Positions 17,393 to 24,683 of a DNA stretch of 64,000 nucleotides are shown piece by piece. Source of the stretch: Bog-473 sp963788125 (GTDB lineage: Bacteria > Actinomycetota > Acidimicrobiia > Acidimicrobiales > RAAP-2); the NCBI GenBank assembly GCA_963788125.1, contig CAWBFN010000002.1, positions 682,001-746,000 on the forward strand, given 5' to 3'. Position 1 is the stretch's first letter; each line of letters begins with the position of its first letter. Under the pieces are notes generated by a model. It made no database searches, had not been told where the DNA came from, and was given only the letters and a program-made list of their open reading frames with translations. The translations under genes and the position numbers were made by a program.

Positions 17393-17425
17393 ATCAACGT
17401 TGTTGTAAATGTTGATTTTATCAAT
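17393..17425. promoter_or_regulatory. Cluster of three ATCAA half-sites between divergent citrate synthase genes
   Basis: ATCAAC at 17393, GTTGAT at 17411 and ATCAAT at 17420 form nested inverted repeats; TTGAT-TTT-ATCAA at 17412-17424 is perfect, and CAACGTTG at 17395-17402 is a palindrome. The AT-rich patch stands out in this GC-rich region and covers both promoters. A dimeric regulator, possibly the adjacent helix-turn-helix protein, could bind here. Confidence 0.55.
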
Positions 17426-17438
17426 GTAAGGTGGCGGT

Positions 17439-18593
17439 ATGGAGCGTTTGTTGCCGAGCGGGGAGGCCGCCCGGCTCCTCGGGGTGAAGGTCTCGACGCT
17501 CTACGCCTACGTCAGCCGGGGGCTGCTGGCGTCGCATCCCGAGCCGGGCGGCCGCAGGAGCCTCTTCGCGCTGGCCGACATCGAGCGGCTGGCCACCCGA
17601 CGGAGCGGCGGGCGGCAGGTGGAGGGCCGGCTGGCCACCATTACGACCGGCGTGACCCAGTTGCGCCGGGACGGACCCTGGTACCGCGGCCGACCAGCCA
17701 CGGAGTTGGCATCCCAGATGACCTTCGAGGAGGTGGCGGCCCTGCTGTGGGAGGCCGACCCGGAGGGCGACTGGAGCTCCCCCGAACTGGGGGAGTGCCC
17801 GCTCATCGGGGTCCCCGACCGGATGCGCTGGGCCCTCGTGGTGTGCGGGGCCGGCGATCCCTCGCGGTCGGACCTGCGGCCCCCGGCCCTCGCCCGGGTG
17901 GCTCGGCGGGTCATCGCCGCCCTCACCGAAGTGGTCGGCGAGTCCGGCGGGGCCGGCGGGGCCGGCGAGTCCGGCGGGCCCATCGCCCTGCGCCTGGCCC
18001 ACCGCCTGGCCGGTGGCGAGGGCGGGCAGTGGGCCGCCGCGCTGAACAGCGCCCTGGTGCTCATGGCCGATCACGAGCTGGCCACGTCCACGATGGCCGT
18101 GCGCATCGCGGCGTCGACGCGGGCCGATCTGTACGACGCCCTGCTGGCCGGGCTGGCCACCCTGGCCGGCCCTCTGCACGGCGCGGCCAGCCAGGGTGCC
18201 TACGACCTGCTCGTGGCGGTCGAGCGAGATGGCCCGCTGAACGCCTTCAACCCCGTCCTCGCCTCGCACGACACCCTGCCCGGGTTCGGGCACACGATCT
18301 ACCTCGACGGTGACCCGCGTTTCGCTCCCCTCTGGGAGGTGGTCGCCCCCCTGCTGAACGAGGAGCGGCGGGGCCTCTTCGCCGAGGTGCTGGAGCGGGC
18401 GGCGGCCCACGGGGTGCCCCCGCCGAACTGCGATCTGGCGCTGGCCGCCCTGAGCTGGGGGACCGGCATGCCCGCCGACGCCGGCCGCACCATCTTCACC
18501 GTGGCGCGGGTTGCCGGGTGGACCGCCCAGTACCAGGAGGAGCTGTCGGAGCGCCCCCTGCGCTTCCGGGTCCCCGCTGTCTACAGCGTCTGA
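17439..18593 (+). CDS. Citrate synthase family protein with N-terminal MerR-like helix-turn-helix
   Basis: A 384-residue fusion. Residues about 5-50 form an excisionase/MerR-type helix-turn-helix (SGEAARLLGVKVSTLYAYVSRG). The remainder is a citrate-synthase fold with GPLHGAAS, GFGHTIYLDGDPR and NCDLALAAL, which keep His, His and Asp at the catalytic positions. It may therefore be both enzyme and DNA-binding regulator. AAGGTGG precedes ATG 17439. Paired, adjacent citrate-synthase-like genes of which one has this helix-turn-helix are known in actinomycetes, as I recall. The ATCAA repeats just upstream are candidate targets. Confidence 0.88.
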   Translation: MERLLPSGEAARLLGVKVSTLYAYVSRGLLASHPEPGGRRSLFALADIERLATRRSGGRQVEGRLATITTGVTQLRRDGPWYRGRPATELASQMTFEEVAALLWEADPEGDWSSPELGECPLIGVPDRMRWALVVCGAGDPSRSDLRPPALARVARRVIAALTEVVGESGGAGGAGESGGPIALRLAHRLAGGEGGQWAAALNSALVLMADHELATSTMAVRIAASTRADLYDALLAGLATLAGPLHGAASQGAYDLLVAVERDGPLNAFNPVLASHDTLPGFGHTIYLDGDPRFAPLWEVVAPLLNEERRGLFAEVLERAAAHGVPPPNCDLALAALSWGTGMPADAGRTIFTVARVAGWTAQYQEELSERPLRFRVPAVYSV

Positions 18594-18597
18594 CGCC

Positions 18598-19986
18598 CTA
18601 ACCCCGGGCGCAGGCCGCTCCGGCGGGCCGGTCTCCCTCCGACCACCCCCGAGCCTGCCCGGAGGGCCAGAAGTCCCCGGTCACCTGGTCCTGCTCGTAG
18701 GCCACCGGGGCGGGATCCCCCTTGACCAGGGAGCGCAGCGCGGCCAGCAGCCCCTCAATATCATCGCCCGAGGTCCCTAGCCCGCAGCTGGCGCGGACGG
18801 CACCCGGGACCACGCTCCGCTCCCCGCGCAGCACGGCGGCGCGCGCCTCGGCCACCCCCGCCGCCCCGATGCCCAGGAGTCGGAGCAGGTAGGGATGGGC
18901 GCAGAAGCACCCGTGGCGCACGCCGATGCCGAACTCGGCGCTGAGCCGGGCCGCCACCAGACCGTGGTGCATCCCCTCCACCGTGAACGTGGCGACCGCC
19001 AGGGTCTCGACGTCCCGGCCCGGACCCAGCACGTGCACGCCGTCGATGGCGCGCAGCCCCTCGTGCAGCCGGTGCGACAGCGCCGCCTCGTGGTCGCCGA
19101 TCTGACCCCAGCCGACCCGCTCCAGCTCGTCCATGGCCGCCCCGAACGCCACTGCCCCGATCACGTTGGGCGAGCCGGCCTCCTCGCGCTCGGGCGGCTC
19201 GGTCCAGATGACCTCGTCCAGGTCGACCAGGTCGACCGCCCCGCCACCGGCCAGGAAGGGATCGCCGGTGGCGAAGACCTCGCGGGGCCCGATCAGCGCG
19301 CCGGCCCCGTAGGGGGCGTAGAGCTTGTGCCCGCTGAAGGCGACGAAGTCGGGACCGGGTGGAAGGCGACGGTGGGGAGCCAGCTGGGCCGCATCAAGGA
19401 GGACCGGGATGCCCCGGGCGTGGGCCTCGGAGCAGATCTCCTCCACCGGTGGCAGCCAGCCGGTGACGTTGGAGGCACCGGTGAGGGTCAGCAGGGCGGG
19501 TCGGCGGCCCCCGTCGAGGACGGCGGTCACGTCCCCGGTGGAGAAGGTGCCATCGGGTCCGCACTCCACCCAGCGACGTTGGGCCACGCGTGCCCAGGGG
19601 AGCAGGTTGGCGTGATGTTCCACCACCGTGGTCACCACGACGTCGTCGGGGTGGAGGGGCAGCCGGTACGCCAGGTGGTTGATGGCCTCGGTGGTGTTGC
19701 GGCAGAGCACGACGACGTTGCCGTCCTCGCTGGTCCGCCCGGCGAACCGGTGGGTGGACGAGCGGGCGCTCTCGTAGGCGGCGGTCGCTTTCCGGGACTT
19801 GTACCCCGCCCCGCGGTGCACGCTCGAGTACCACGGGAGAAACTCCGCCACCTGATCGGCCACCACCTGCATCGCGGGTGTGGAGGCGGCGCAGTCGAGA
19901 TCCCGGTACGGCCGGTCGATGCCGTCGATACAGGGCACGACCGTGCCGGCACCCACAAGGTCCAGCACCGGACGGAGCGTGGTCAC
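18598..19986 (-). CDS. Cysteine desulfurase-like class V aminotransferase
   Basis: A 462-residue PLP enzyme. The PLP lysine is in FSGHKLYAPYGAGALIG, the cofactor pocket includes EHHANLLPW and LDAAQLAPHRR, and a flexible-loop Cys is in RHGCFCAHP, as in CsdA/SufS-type desulfurases that supply persulfide sulfur. Selenocysteine lyase or another class V activity is possible. The first conserved residues follow GTG 19984-19986; the longer in-frame extension upstream is Arg/Pro-rich junk overlapping the divergent gene. Only 23 bp separate its start from the divergent DksA-like gene. No other sulfur-assembly gene is nearby. Confidence 0.82.
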   Translation of the reverse strand: MTTLRPVLDLVGAGTVVPCIDGIDRPYRDLDCAASTPAMQVVADQVAEFLPWYSSVHRGAGYKSRKATAAYESARSSTHRFAGRTSEDGNVVVLCRNTTEAINHLAYRLPLHPDDVVVTTVVEHHANLLPWARVAQRRWVECGPDGTFSTGDVTAVLDGGRRPALLTLTGASNVTGWLPPVEEICSEAHARGIPVLLDAAQLAPHRRLPPGPDFVAFSGHKLYAPYGAGALIGPREVFATGDPFLAGGGAVDLVDLDEVIWTEPPEREEAGSPNVIGAVAFGAAMDELERVGWGQIGDHEAALSHRLHEGLRAIDGVHVLGPGRDVETLAVATFTVEGMHHGLVAARLSAEFGIGVRHGCFCAHPYLLRLLGIGAAGVAEARAAVLRGERSVVPGAVRASCGLGTSGDDIEGLLAALRSLVKGDPAPVAYEQDQVTGDFWPSGQARGWSEGDRPAGAACARG

Positions 19987-20009
19987 CGCGCCAGGATAGG
20001 GTTGCCCCG
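19987..20009. promoter_or_regulatory. Overlapping bidirectional -10 elements for two leaderless genes
   Basis: AGGATAGGGT at 19993-20002 contains TAGGGT (19997-20002), 7 nt before the plus-strand GTG at 20010, and, on the minus strand, TATCCT (19998-19993), 6 nt before GTG 19986. Both match the TANNNT -10 pattern at the spacing expected for transcripts starting at the start codon. The two polymerases could not bind at once. Confidence 0.6.
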
Positions 20010-20195
20010 GTGGAGGAGCGCTACGAGTCCGAGCTCGACCACTCAGAGAAGGTGCTCGACGACGTCGACCGGGCCCTGGTGCGTCTGAGCGAGGGCACCT
20101 ACGAGACCTGCGAGAGGTGCGGGGCACCCATCTCCGACTCCGAGCTCGAGGCGGATCCCACCCTGCGGCTGTGCGTCAGATGCTCAGGCGTTTAG
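20010..20195 (+). CDS. DksA/TraR-type C4 zinc-finger protein
   Basis: A 61-residue protein: an acidic helical N-terminus (SELDHSEKVLDDVDRALVRL) followed by a four-cysteine zinc finger, TCERCG ... LCVRC, with the G-T-Y-x-x-C signature of the DksA/TraR family. It is shorter than full DksA (about 150 residues) and resembles the compact actinobacterial and TraR-like forms that bind RNA polymerase. The GTG start has no ribosome binding site but lies 7 nt after TAGGGT, so a leaderless transcript is likely. Its 3' end overlaps the convergent superoxide dismutase gene by 20 bp. Confidence 0.85.
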   Translation: MEERYESELDHSEKVLDDVDRALVRLSEGTYETCERCGAPISDSELEADPTLRLCVRCSGV

Positions 20196-20784
20196 CCACC
20201 CCGAGCCGTGCGGCCACATCGCCCCAGTTGACGATGTTCCACAGGGCACTCACGTAGTCAGCCTTCACATTCTGGTACTGCAGGTAGTAGGCGTGCTCCC
20301 AGGCGTCGAACACCAGGAGGGGAACTGACCCCTGCCCGACGTTGCCCTGGTGGTCGTAGATCTGCTCGACGAGCAGCCGACCGGCCAGCGGTTCGTAGGT
20401 CAGCGCGCCCCAGCCCGAGCCCTGCACGGTCGAGGTGGCCTCGGTCAGATGGGCCTTGAACGAGTCGAACGCGCCGAAGTTCTCGTCGATGGCCGTGCCC
20501 AGATCGCCGTCGGGCTTGCCGCCCCCGTCCGGGCTCAGGTTCGTCCAGAAGACGGAGTGCAGGACGTGGCCCGAGAGGTTGAAGGTCAACGTCTTCTCCA
20601 ACCCGACGATCGAACCGAAGTCGTCCTCGTCGCGCGCCGCGGCCAGCTTCTCGAGCGTCTGGTTGGCACCCGTGACGTAGGCGGCGTGGTGCTTGTCGTG
20701 ATGGAGCTCCATGATCTGTCCGGAGATGTGGGGCTCGAGCGCTCCGTAGTCGTAGGGCAGGTCGGGGAGCGTGTAGTCAGCCAT
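20176..20784 (-). CDS. Superoxide dismutase (Fe/Mn family)
   Basis: A 202-residue cytoplasmic enzyme that dismutates superoxide. It begins YTLPDLPYDYGALEPHIS as usual for the family. The four metal ligands are visible: His in MELHHDKHHAAYV, His in LSGHVLHSVFW, and Asp and His in DAWEHAYYLQY. I cannot decide between Fe and Mn from sequence alone. A long in-frame extension upstream of ATG 20782-20784 is antisense to the XRE gene and is rejected; AGGAGA lies upstream of the chosen ATG. It diverges from an XRE-type regulator with an 84-bp spacer. Confidence 0.95.
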   Translation of the reverse strand: MADYTLPDLPYDYGALEPHISGQIMELHHDKHHAAYVTGANQTLEKLAAARDEDDFGSIVGLEKTLTFNLSGHVLHSVFWTNLSPDGGGKPDGDLGTAIDENFGAFDSFKAHLTEATSTVQGSGWGALTYEPLAGRLLVEQIYDHQGNVGQGSVPLLVFDAWEHAYYLQYQNVKADYVSALWNIVNWGDVAARLGVAKRLSI

Positions 20785-20855
20785 GGCGGTGTCATCTCCT
20801 GTGGGTCGTATGTCGTCGCCGGTTCGTTGTGACGTTACCCGAACAGGGCGAACAC

Positions 20856-20868
20856 TACGCTTCCGAAA
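20856..20868 (+). promoter_or_regulatory. Leaderless -10 element for the XRE regulator
   Basis: TACGCT at 20856-20861 is followed by 7 nt and then ATG 20869. No ribosome binding site is present. GTTCG at 20822-20826 and CGAAC at 20840-20844 and 20849-20853 are possible operator half-sites in the same spacer. Confidence 0.45.
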
Positions 20869-21243
20869 ATGACCACCGACCCCAAGGATCGATGGCGCGA
20901 TCTGGGCTCGTTCATCCGCGAGCAACGGGGCACTGCCCGCCTCTCCCTCCGGCGGCTGTCCGAACTGGCGGGGATCTCCAATCCGTACCTGAGCCAGATA
21001 GAGCGGGGACTGCGGCGGCCCTCCGCCGAGATCCTCCAGCAGATCGCCAAGGCGCTGCGCATCTCCGCCGAGACGCTCTACGTGCAGGCGGGGATCCTCG
21101 AGCCACCGACCGGGACGCCGGATCTGAGCAGGCTGATTCTGGCCGACCGGACGCTGAGCGAGGATCAGAAACAGGCCCTGGTCCGCATCTATCTCTCGTT
21201 CCGGCGGGACTTCGAGGCTCGGGAAAACGCGGACCACCAGTAG
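20869..21243 (+). CDS. XRE-family helix-turn-helix regulator
   Basis: A 124-residue DNA-binding protein. Residues about 12-68 form a Cro/C1-type helix-turn-helix (LGSFIREQRG, LSLRRLSELAGISNPYLSQIERG, RPSAEILQQIAKAL). The C-terminus is helical and ends in a charged tail, with no ligand or enzymatic domain. It diverges from superoxide dismutase and lies 12 bp before mshA, so control of redox or thiol genes is an attractive but unproven guess. Its TAG stop codon forms the first half of a -10-like hexamer for mshA. Confidence 0.88.
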   Translation: MTTDPKDRWRDLGSFIREQRGTARLSLRRLSELAGISNPYLSQIERGLRRPSAEILQQIAKALRISAETLYVQAGILEPPTGTPDLSRLILADRTLSEDQKQALVRIYLSFRRDFEARENADHQ

Positions 21244-21255
21244 GATCTGACAGCC
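21241..21255 (+). promoter_or_regulatory. Leaderless -10 element for mshA built on the upstream stop codon
   Basis: TAGGAT at 21241-21246 begins with the TAG stop of the XRE gene and lies 9 nt before ATG 21256. There is no ribosome binding site between them. Confidence 0.45.
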
Positions 21256-22509
21256 ATGCGCCGGCTCGCCGTCCTCTCCCTGCATACCTCACCCCTGGCC
21301 CAACCGGGGACGGGCGACGGCGGCGGCATGAACGTCTACGTCCGCGAGCTCACGACCGCCCTGGCCCGATCCGGTGCGGCCTGCGACGTCTTCACCAGAT
21401 CGTGGTCCCCCGACCTGCCCCCTGTCGTCCAGGTCGAGCCCGGGTTGCGGGTCCACCACATCCCGGCCGGGCCCGAGGAGGTCCTTCCCAAAGAGACGCT
21501 CCCCGATGTGGTCGGGGCGTTCACCCGAGGGGTGCTCGACCGGCTGGCCGAGGCCGAGGACGAGGCGATCCCCTTTACCTCGGTGCACGCCAACTACTGG
21601 CTCTCGGGGCTCTCCGGTCACGTCATCAAGCACGAGCTCAACCTCCCGCTGGTCTGCACCTTCCACACGCTGGACCGCGTCAAGGCGGAGTCGATGCCCG
21701 AAGAGGTCGAAGCCGACATGCCCCACCGCCGGGCCGAGGCGGAGGCGTCCATCATCAACTGCTCGGACGCCGTTCTGGCTTCGTGCACGGTCGAGGCCCA
21801 ACAGATCGCCTCGCTCTACGGGGCAGACCCCGACCGCATCCGTATCGTCCCCCCGGGGGTCGATCACGCCTTCTTCGGACCGGGCCACCGCCCCCAGGCC
21901 CGCCGGGCCCTCGGGCTCCCCCTCGACGGCCGGCTTCTCCTCTTCGTCGGGCGGATCCAGCCTCTCAAGTGCGCCGATGCGGCCGTGGAGACCCTGGCCG
22001 AACTGTGCCGGCCCGGAGGGGCGCCCTACCGCCTGGTGGTGGTGGGCGGTCCGAGTGGCCCGCACGGCGAGAAGGCCATGCAGGGCCTGTTGGACATCGC
22101 CGACGCCCGGGGGGTGGCCGACCGTGTCCACTTCATCGATCCCCAACCGCACGAGCTCCTGTCCTCGTACTACCGGGCGGCCGACGTGTGCATCGTCCCC
22201 AGCCGCTCCGAGTCATTCGGGCTGGTCGCGCTGGAGTCGGCGGCCTGCGGCACTCCGGTCGTCGCCTCCGCCGTCGGGGGGTTGACAACGCTGGTCGATC
22301 ACGGGCGCACGGGCTTCCTGGTCGAGGATCCGACCCCCGAGCGCTACGCCGCCGCCGTACGCCGGATCTTCGACGAGCCGCTGGCGGCCGAGCGCCTCTC
22401 CACCGCCTCCGTGTTGCGGGCCCGTACCTACACCTGGCGGGCCGCGGCCGGCGCGCTGCTCAATCTCCACGACGAGCTGAGTTCGGGCCGCCTCGTCGAG
22501 TGCCGCTGA
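21256..22509 (+). CDS. mshA: D-inositol-3-phosphate glycosyltransferase MshA
   Basis: A 417-residue GT4-family retaining glycosyltransferase that transfers N-acetylglucosamine from UDP-GlcNAc to inositol 3-phosphate, the first step of mycothiol synthesis. The N-terminus SLHTSPLAQPGTGDGGGMNV is the MshA signature that binds substrate. Further motifs are CTFHTLDRVK, IVPPGVDHAFF, GRIQPLKCADAA and the nucleotide-sugar site ESFGLVALESAACGTPVV. Length is normal. The downstream YbjN gene matches the order I recall from Mycobacterium (mshA followed by a YbjN gene). Mycothiol is restricted to Actinobacteria, which fixes the phylum. Confidence 0.9.
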   Translation: MRRLAVLSLHTSPLAQPGTGDGGGMNVYVRELTTALARSGAACDVFTRSWSPDLPPVVQVEPGLRVHHIPAGPEEVLPKETLPDVVGAFTRGVLDRLAEAEDEAIPFTSVHANYWLSGLSGHVIKHELNLPLVCTFHTLDRVKAESMPEEVEADMPHRRAEAEASIINCSDAVLASCTVEAQQIASLYGADPDRIRIVPPGVDHAFFGPGHRPQARRALGLPLDGRLLLFVGRIQPLKCADAAVETLAELCRPGGAPYRLVVVGGPSGPHGEKAMQGLLDIADARGVADRVHFIDPQPHELLSSYYRAADVCIVPSRSESFGLVALESAACGTPVVASAVGGLTTLVDHGRTGFLVEDPTPERYAAAVRRIFDEPLAAERLSTASVLRARTYTWRAAAGALLNLHDELSSGRLVECR

Positions 22510-22524
22510 CGGGTTCCCGGTCCG

Positions 22525-23019
22525 GTGCCCCTCGTCGACCTGCCCGAGGACGAGGAGATGGCGAAGGCGGTGGAGTGCATCGACTCGTGGGTGGCGCGCG
22601 AACTTGCCGGCGGGGGCCTCTTGGTGGCCGCCGAGCGCCAGGAGGTCACGGACCGGACGGCGTCACACCGCTGGTACCTCCGCTTCACGGGTGAGGAGAA
22701 GGATTTCATCACCGTCTGGTTCACGCTCCGCCAGCGCACGCTCCACCACGAGGCCCAGTTCATGCCCGCCCCCGAGAACAACGTGGCGGACACGCTGGCC
22801 TACCTCATGCGCTGCAACGCCAACCTGTACGGGATGTCGTTCAGCCTCGGCCCCGAAAACGCCGTCTACCTCGTGGGCCGGGTACCCGCCGGCCTGATCG
22901 ACGACGACGAGCTGGATCGGATCGCCGGCTCATCGGTCATGTACGTCGACGACCACTTCCCCACGGCCATGACCCTGGCGCATCCCGGCCTGTACCGCCG
23001 TCGGCGCCGACGGTCGTAG
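22525..23019 (+). CDS. YbjN domain-containing protein
   Basis: A 164-residue soluble protein with the YbjN / type III secretion chaperone-like fold: an N-terminal helix, a central sheet (HRWYLRFTGEEKDFITVWFTLRQRTLHHEAQFM has the expected strand spacing) and NLYGMSFSLGPENAVYLVGR. Its biochemical role is unknown. It follows mshA by 15 bp, starting at GTG 22525. The conserved pairing with mshA suggests a role in thiol homeostasis or stress, by association only. The stop TAG contributes to a -10-like element before proC. Confidence 0.8.
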   Translation: MPLVDLPEDEEMAKAVECIDSWVARELAGGGLLVAAERQEVTDRTASHRWYLRFTGEEKDFITVWFTLRQRTLHHEAQFMPAPENNVADTLAYLMRCNANLYGMSFSLGPENAVYLVGRVPAGLIDDDELDRIAGSSVMYVDDHFPTAMTLAHPGLYRRRRRRS

Positions 23020-23027
23020 TCTCGCGC
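23017..23027 (+). promoter_or_regulatory. -10-like element for proC built on the upstream stop codon
   Basis: TAGTCT at 23017-23022 starts with the TAG stop of the YbjN gene and lies 5 nt before ATG 23028. No ribosome binding site is seen. The spacing is a little short for a leaderless start. Confidence 0.35.
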
Positions 23028-23822
23028 ATGCCGTACTCGCTGCTCATCGTCGGAGGCGGAAAGATGGGTACGGCCGTGTTGGGGGGGCTCCTCGGGTCGG
23101 GATGGGCCACGCCGGAGCAGATCGCCGTGGTCGAGGCGGCCGAGGACCGCCGCCGTGAGCTGGAGCGCGACTTCCCGGGCGTGCCGGTGCTGGGTGCTCC
23201 TCCCGAGGGTGCGCCCGGCGCCCTGCTGGCGGTCAAGCCCGATGTGGCCGAAGGGGCCTGCCGGGTCCTCGGTGCGGTCGGGGTGACCCGGGTCCTCTCC
23301 ATCGTCGCCGGCATCCCCTGCGTCCGGCTGGAGGCTGCACTGGGCGGTCAGCCGTCGGTCGTGCGGGCGATGCCCAACACCCCAGCCCTGGTCGGAGCGG
23401 CTATCACCGTGATATCGGGGGGGTCCCACGCCACCGCCGCCGACCTGTCGTGGGCGGAGGACGTGATGGGCGCGGTGGGAACCGTCGTCCGGCTGCCCGA
23501 GCGCCTCCTCGATCCCGTGACCGGGCTGTCGGGCTCGGGTCCCGCCTACCTCTTCTTGGTGGCCGAAGCGCTCATCGAGGCCGGGGTCCAGATGGGGCTC
23601 ACCCGGGAGGTGAGCAAGACCCTGGTCGTCGAGACCCTGCTCGGATCGGCCAAGCTGCTCGCCGAGACCGGGGAGGACCCCGTGGTCCTGCGCGCCGCGG
23701 TGACCTCGCCCGCCGGCACCACGGCCGCCGGGATCCGCGCGCTCGAGCTGCGGGCGGTCCGCTCGGCCTTCATGGAGGCGGTGGCGGCGGCCACGGAGCG
23801 GGCCCGCTCCCTCCACCGCTAG
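23028..23822 (+). CDS. proC: Pyrroline-5-carboxylate reductase
   Basis: A 264-residue cytoplasmic enzyme that reduces pyrroline-5-carboxylate to proline with NAD(P)H. The Rossmann nucleotide site is LLIVGGGKMGTAVL. The family signature in the C-terminal half is present: VTGLSGSGPAYLFLVAEAL, and TSPAGTTAAGIRALE near the end. VRAMPNTPALVG is the usual active-site loop. Length is normal. It lies 8 bp after the YbjN gene, in an otherwise redox-oriented run. Confidence 0.95.
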   Translation: MPYSLLIVGGGKMGTAVLGGLLGSGWATPEQIAVVEAAEDRRRELERDFPGVPVLGAPPEGAPGALLAVKPDVAEGACRVLGAVGVTRVLSIVAGIPCVRLEAALGGQPSVVRAMPNTPALVGAAITVISGGSHATAADLSWAEDVMGAVGTVVRLPERLLDPVTGLSGSGPAYLFLVAEALIEAGVQMGLTREVSKTLVVETLLGSAKLLAETGEDPVVLRAAVTSPAGTTAAGIRALELRAVRSAFMEAVAAATERARSLHR

Positions 23823-23832
23823 GGGCGGGCCG

Positions 23833-24657
23833 ACGCGACCGGTCTTCTTCCTCTCGGACTACGGCACAGTCGACGAGTTCGTCGGTGTGGTCCACGCCGT
23901 GCTCGACGCAGCCGCACCCGGTCTGACGATCATCGACCTGACCCATCAGGTTCCGGCCTTCGACGTGCGGAGCGGGTCCCACACCCTGGTGCGCGTCATG
24001 CCGCACCTCGGCCCCGGCGTCGTACTGGCCGTCGTCGACCCCGGAGTCGGCTCGGCCCGCCGAGGCCTGTGCATAGAGGTGACGCTGCCCGGGGGCGACC
24101 CGCGCTTCTTCGTCGGCCCCGACAACGGGCTCCTGATCGCGGCGGCCGAGTCGGCCGGCGAGGCGCCCATCTCCCGTGCCTTCGGGCTACGGCGCGACCG
24201 GGACCGGGAGCGGGGCACGTTCGACGGCCGGGACCTCTTCGCTCCCGTGGCGGCCGCACTGTGTCGGGGCGTGCCGCCCGAGGACCTGGGCGATCCGGTG
24301 GACCCCGAGTCCCTGGCGCGGATCACCGGCGGCGTGGTGGAGGAGGGTCGGCTCAGGGACGGGCGGAGCTGCATGCGGGCCGAGGTCATGTGGGTGGACC
24401 ACTTCGGCAACCTGCAGCTGGCGGCCACGTTGGCCGATGCCCAGGCCGCCGGGGTGCCATCCATCGGCACGGTGGACCTCACCGTGCAGGACGTCGCCAT
24501 TTCCCTCCGCCGCGTCGGGACCTTCGCCGATCTCGCCCAGGGCGAGCTGGGGCTCCTGATCGACTCCAACGGACACGTGGCTGTTGTCGCCGGTGAGGCC
24601 TCGGCGGCGCGCCAGCTCGACGTCGTCGCAGGTGCTCTGGTCGTTCTGGCCTGGTGA
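23833..24657 (+). CDS. SAM hydroxide adenosyltransferase (DUF62 family), start codon unclear
   Basis: A protein of about 274 residues of the family that hydrolyses S-adenosylmethionine to adenosine and methionine. The family motifs are FFLSDYGTVDEFVGVV, IIDLTHQVPAFDVRSG, VVDPGVGSARRGL, FVGPDNGLL and WVDHFGNLQL. The conserved first motif lies upstream of the first canonical in-frame start (GTG 23887). No ATG, GTG or TTG occurs between the in-frame stop at 23701 and 23887. ACG 23833, with AGGGGCGGG just upstream, would give the normal N-terminus MRPVFFLSDYG if used. A lost start or an indel is possible. The function call is firm. Confidence 0.85.
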   Translation, partial: TRPVFFLSDYGTVDEFVGVVHAVLDAAAPGLTIIDLTHQVPAFDVRSGSHTLVRVMPHLGPGVVLAVVDPGVGSARRGLCIEVTLPGGDPRFFVGPDNGLLIAAAESAGEAPISRAFGLRRDRDRERGTFDGRDLFAPVAAALCRGVPPEDLGDPVDPESLARITGGVVEEGRLRDGRSCMRAEVMWVDHFGNLQLAATLADAQAAGVPSIGTVDLTVQDVAISLRRVGTFADLAQGELGLLIDSNGHVAVVAGEASAARQLDVVAGALVVLAW

Positions 24658-24683
24658 AGCCGTGACGTTTACCATCCAGACCA
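24652..24683 (+). promoter_or_regulatory. rex promoter: leaderless -10 overlapped by an imperfect dyad
   Basis: TACCAT at 24670-24675 lies 8 nt before GTG 24684, fitting a leaderless start. TGGTGAA (24652-24658) and TTTACCA (24668-24674) form a 6-of-7 inverted repeat over the -10. Rex autoregulation is known in actinomycetes, but spacing here differs from the usual Rex operator (TTGTGAA-N4-TTCACAA). Confidence 0.45.

Noticed and set aside
16120..17415. 431-residue plus-strand frame opposite citrate synthase
   Set aside because: Gly/Arg/His-rich antisense shadow; the minus-strand enzyme has all family motifs.
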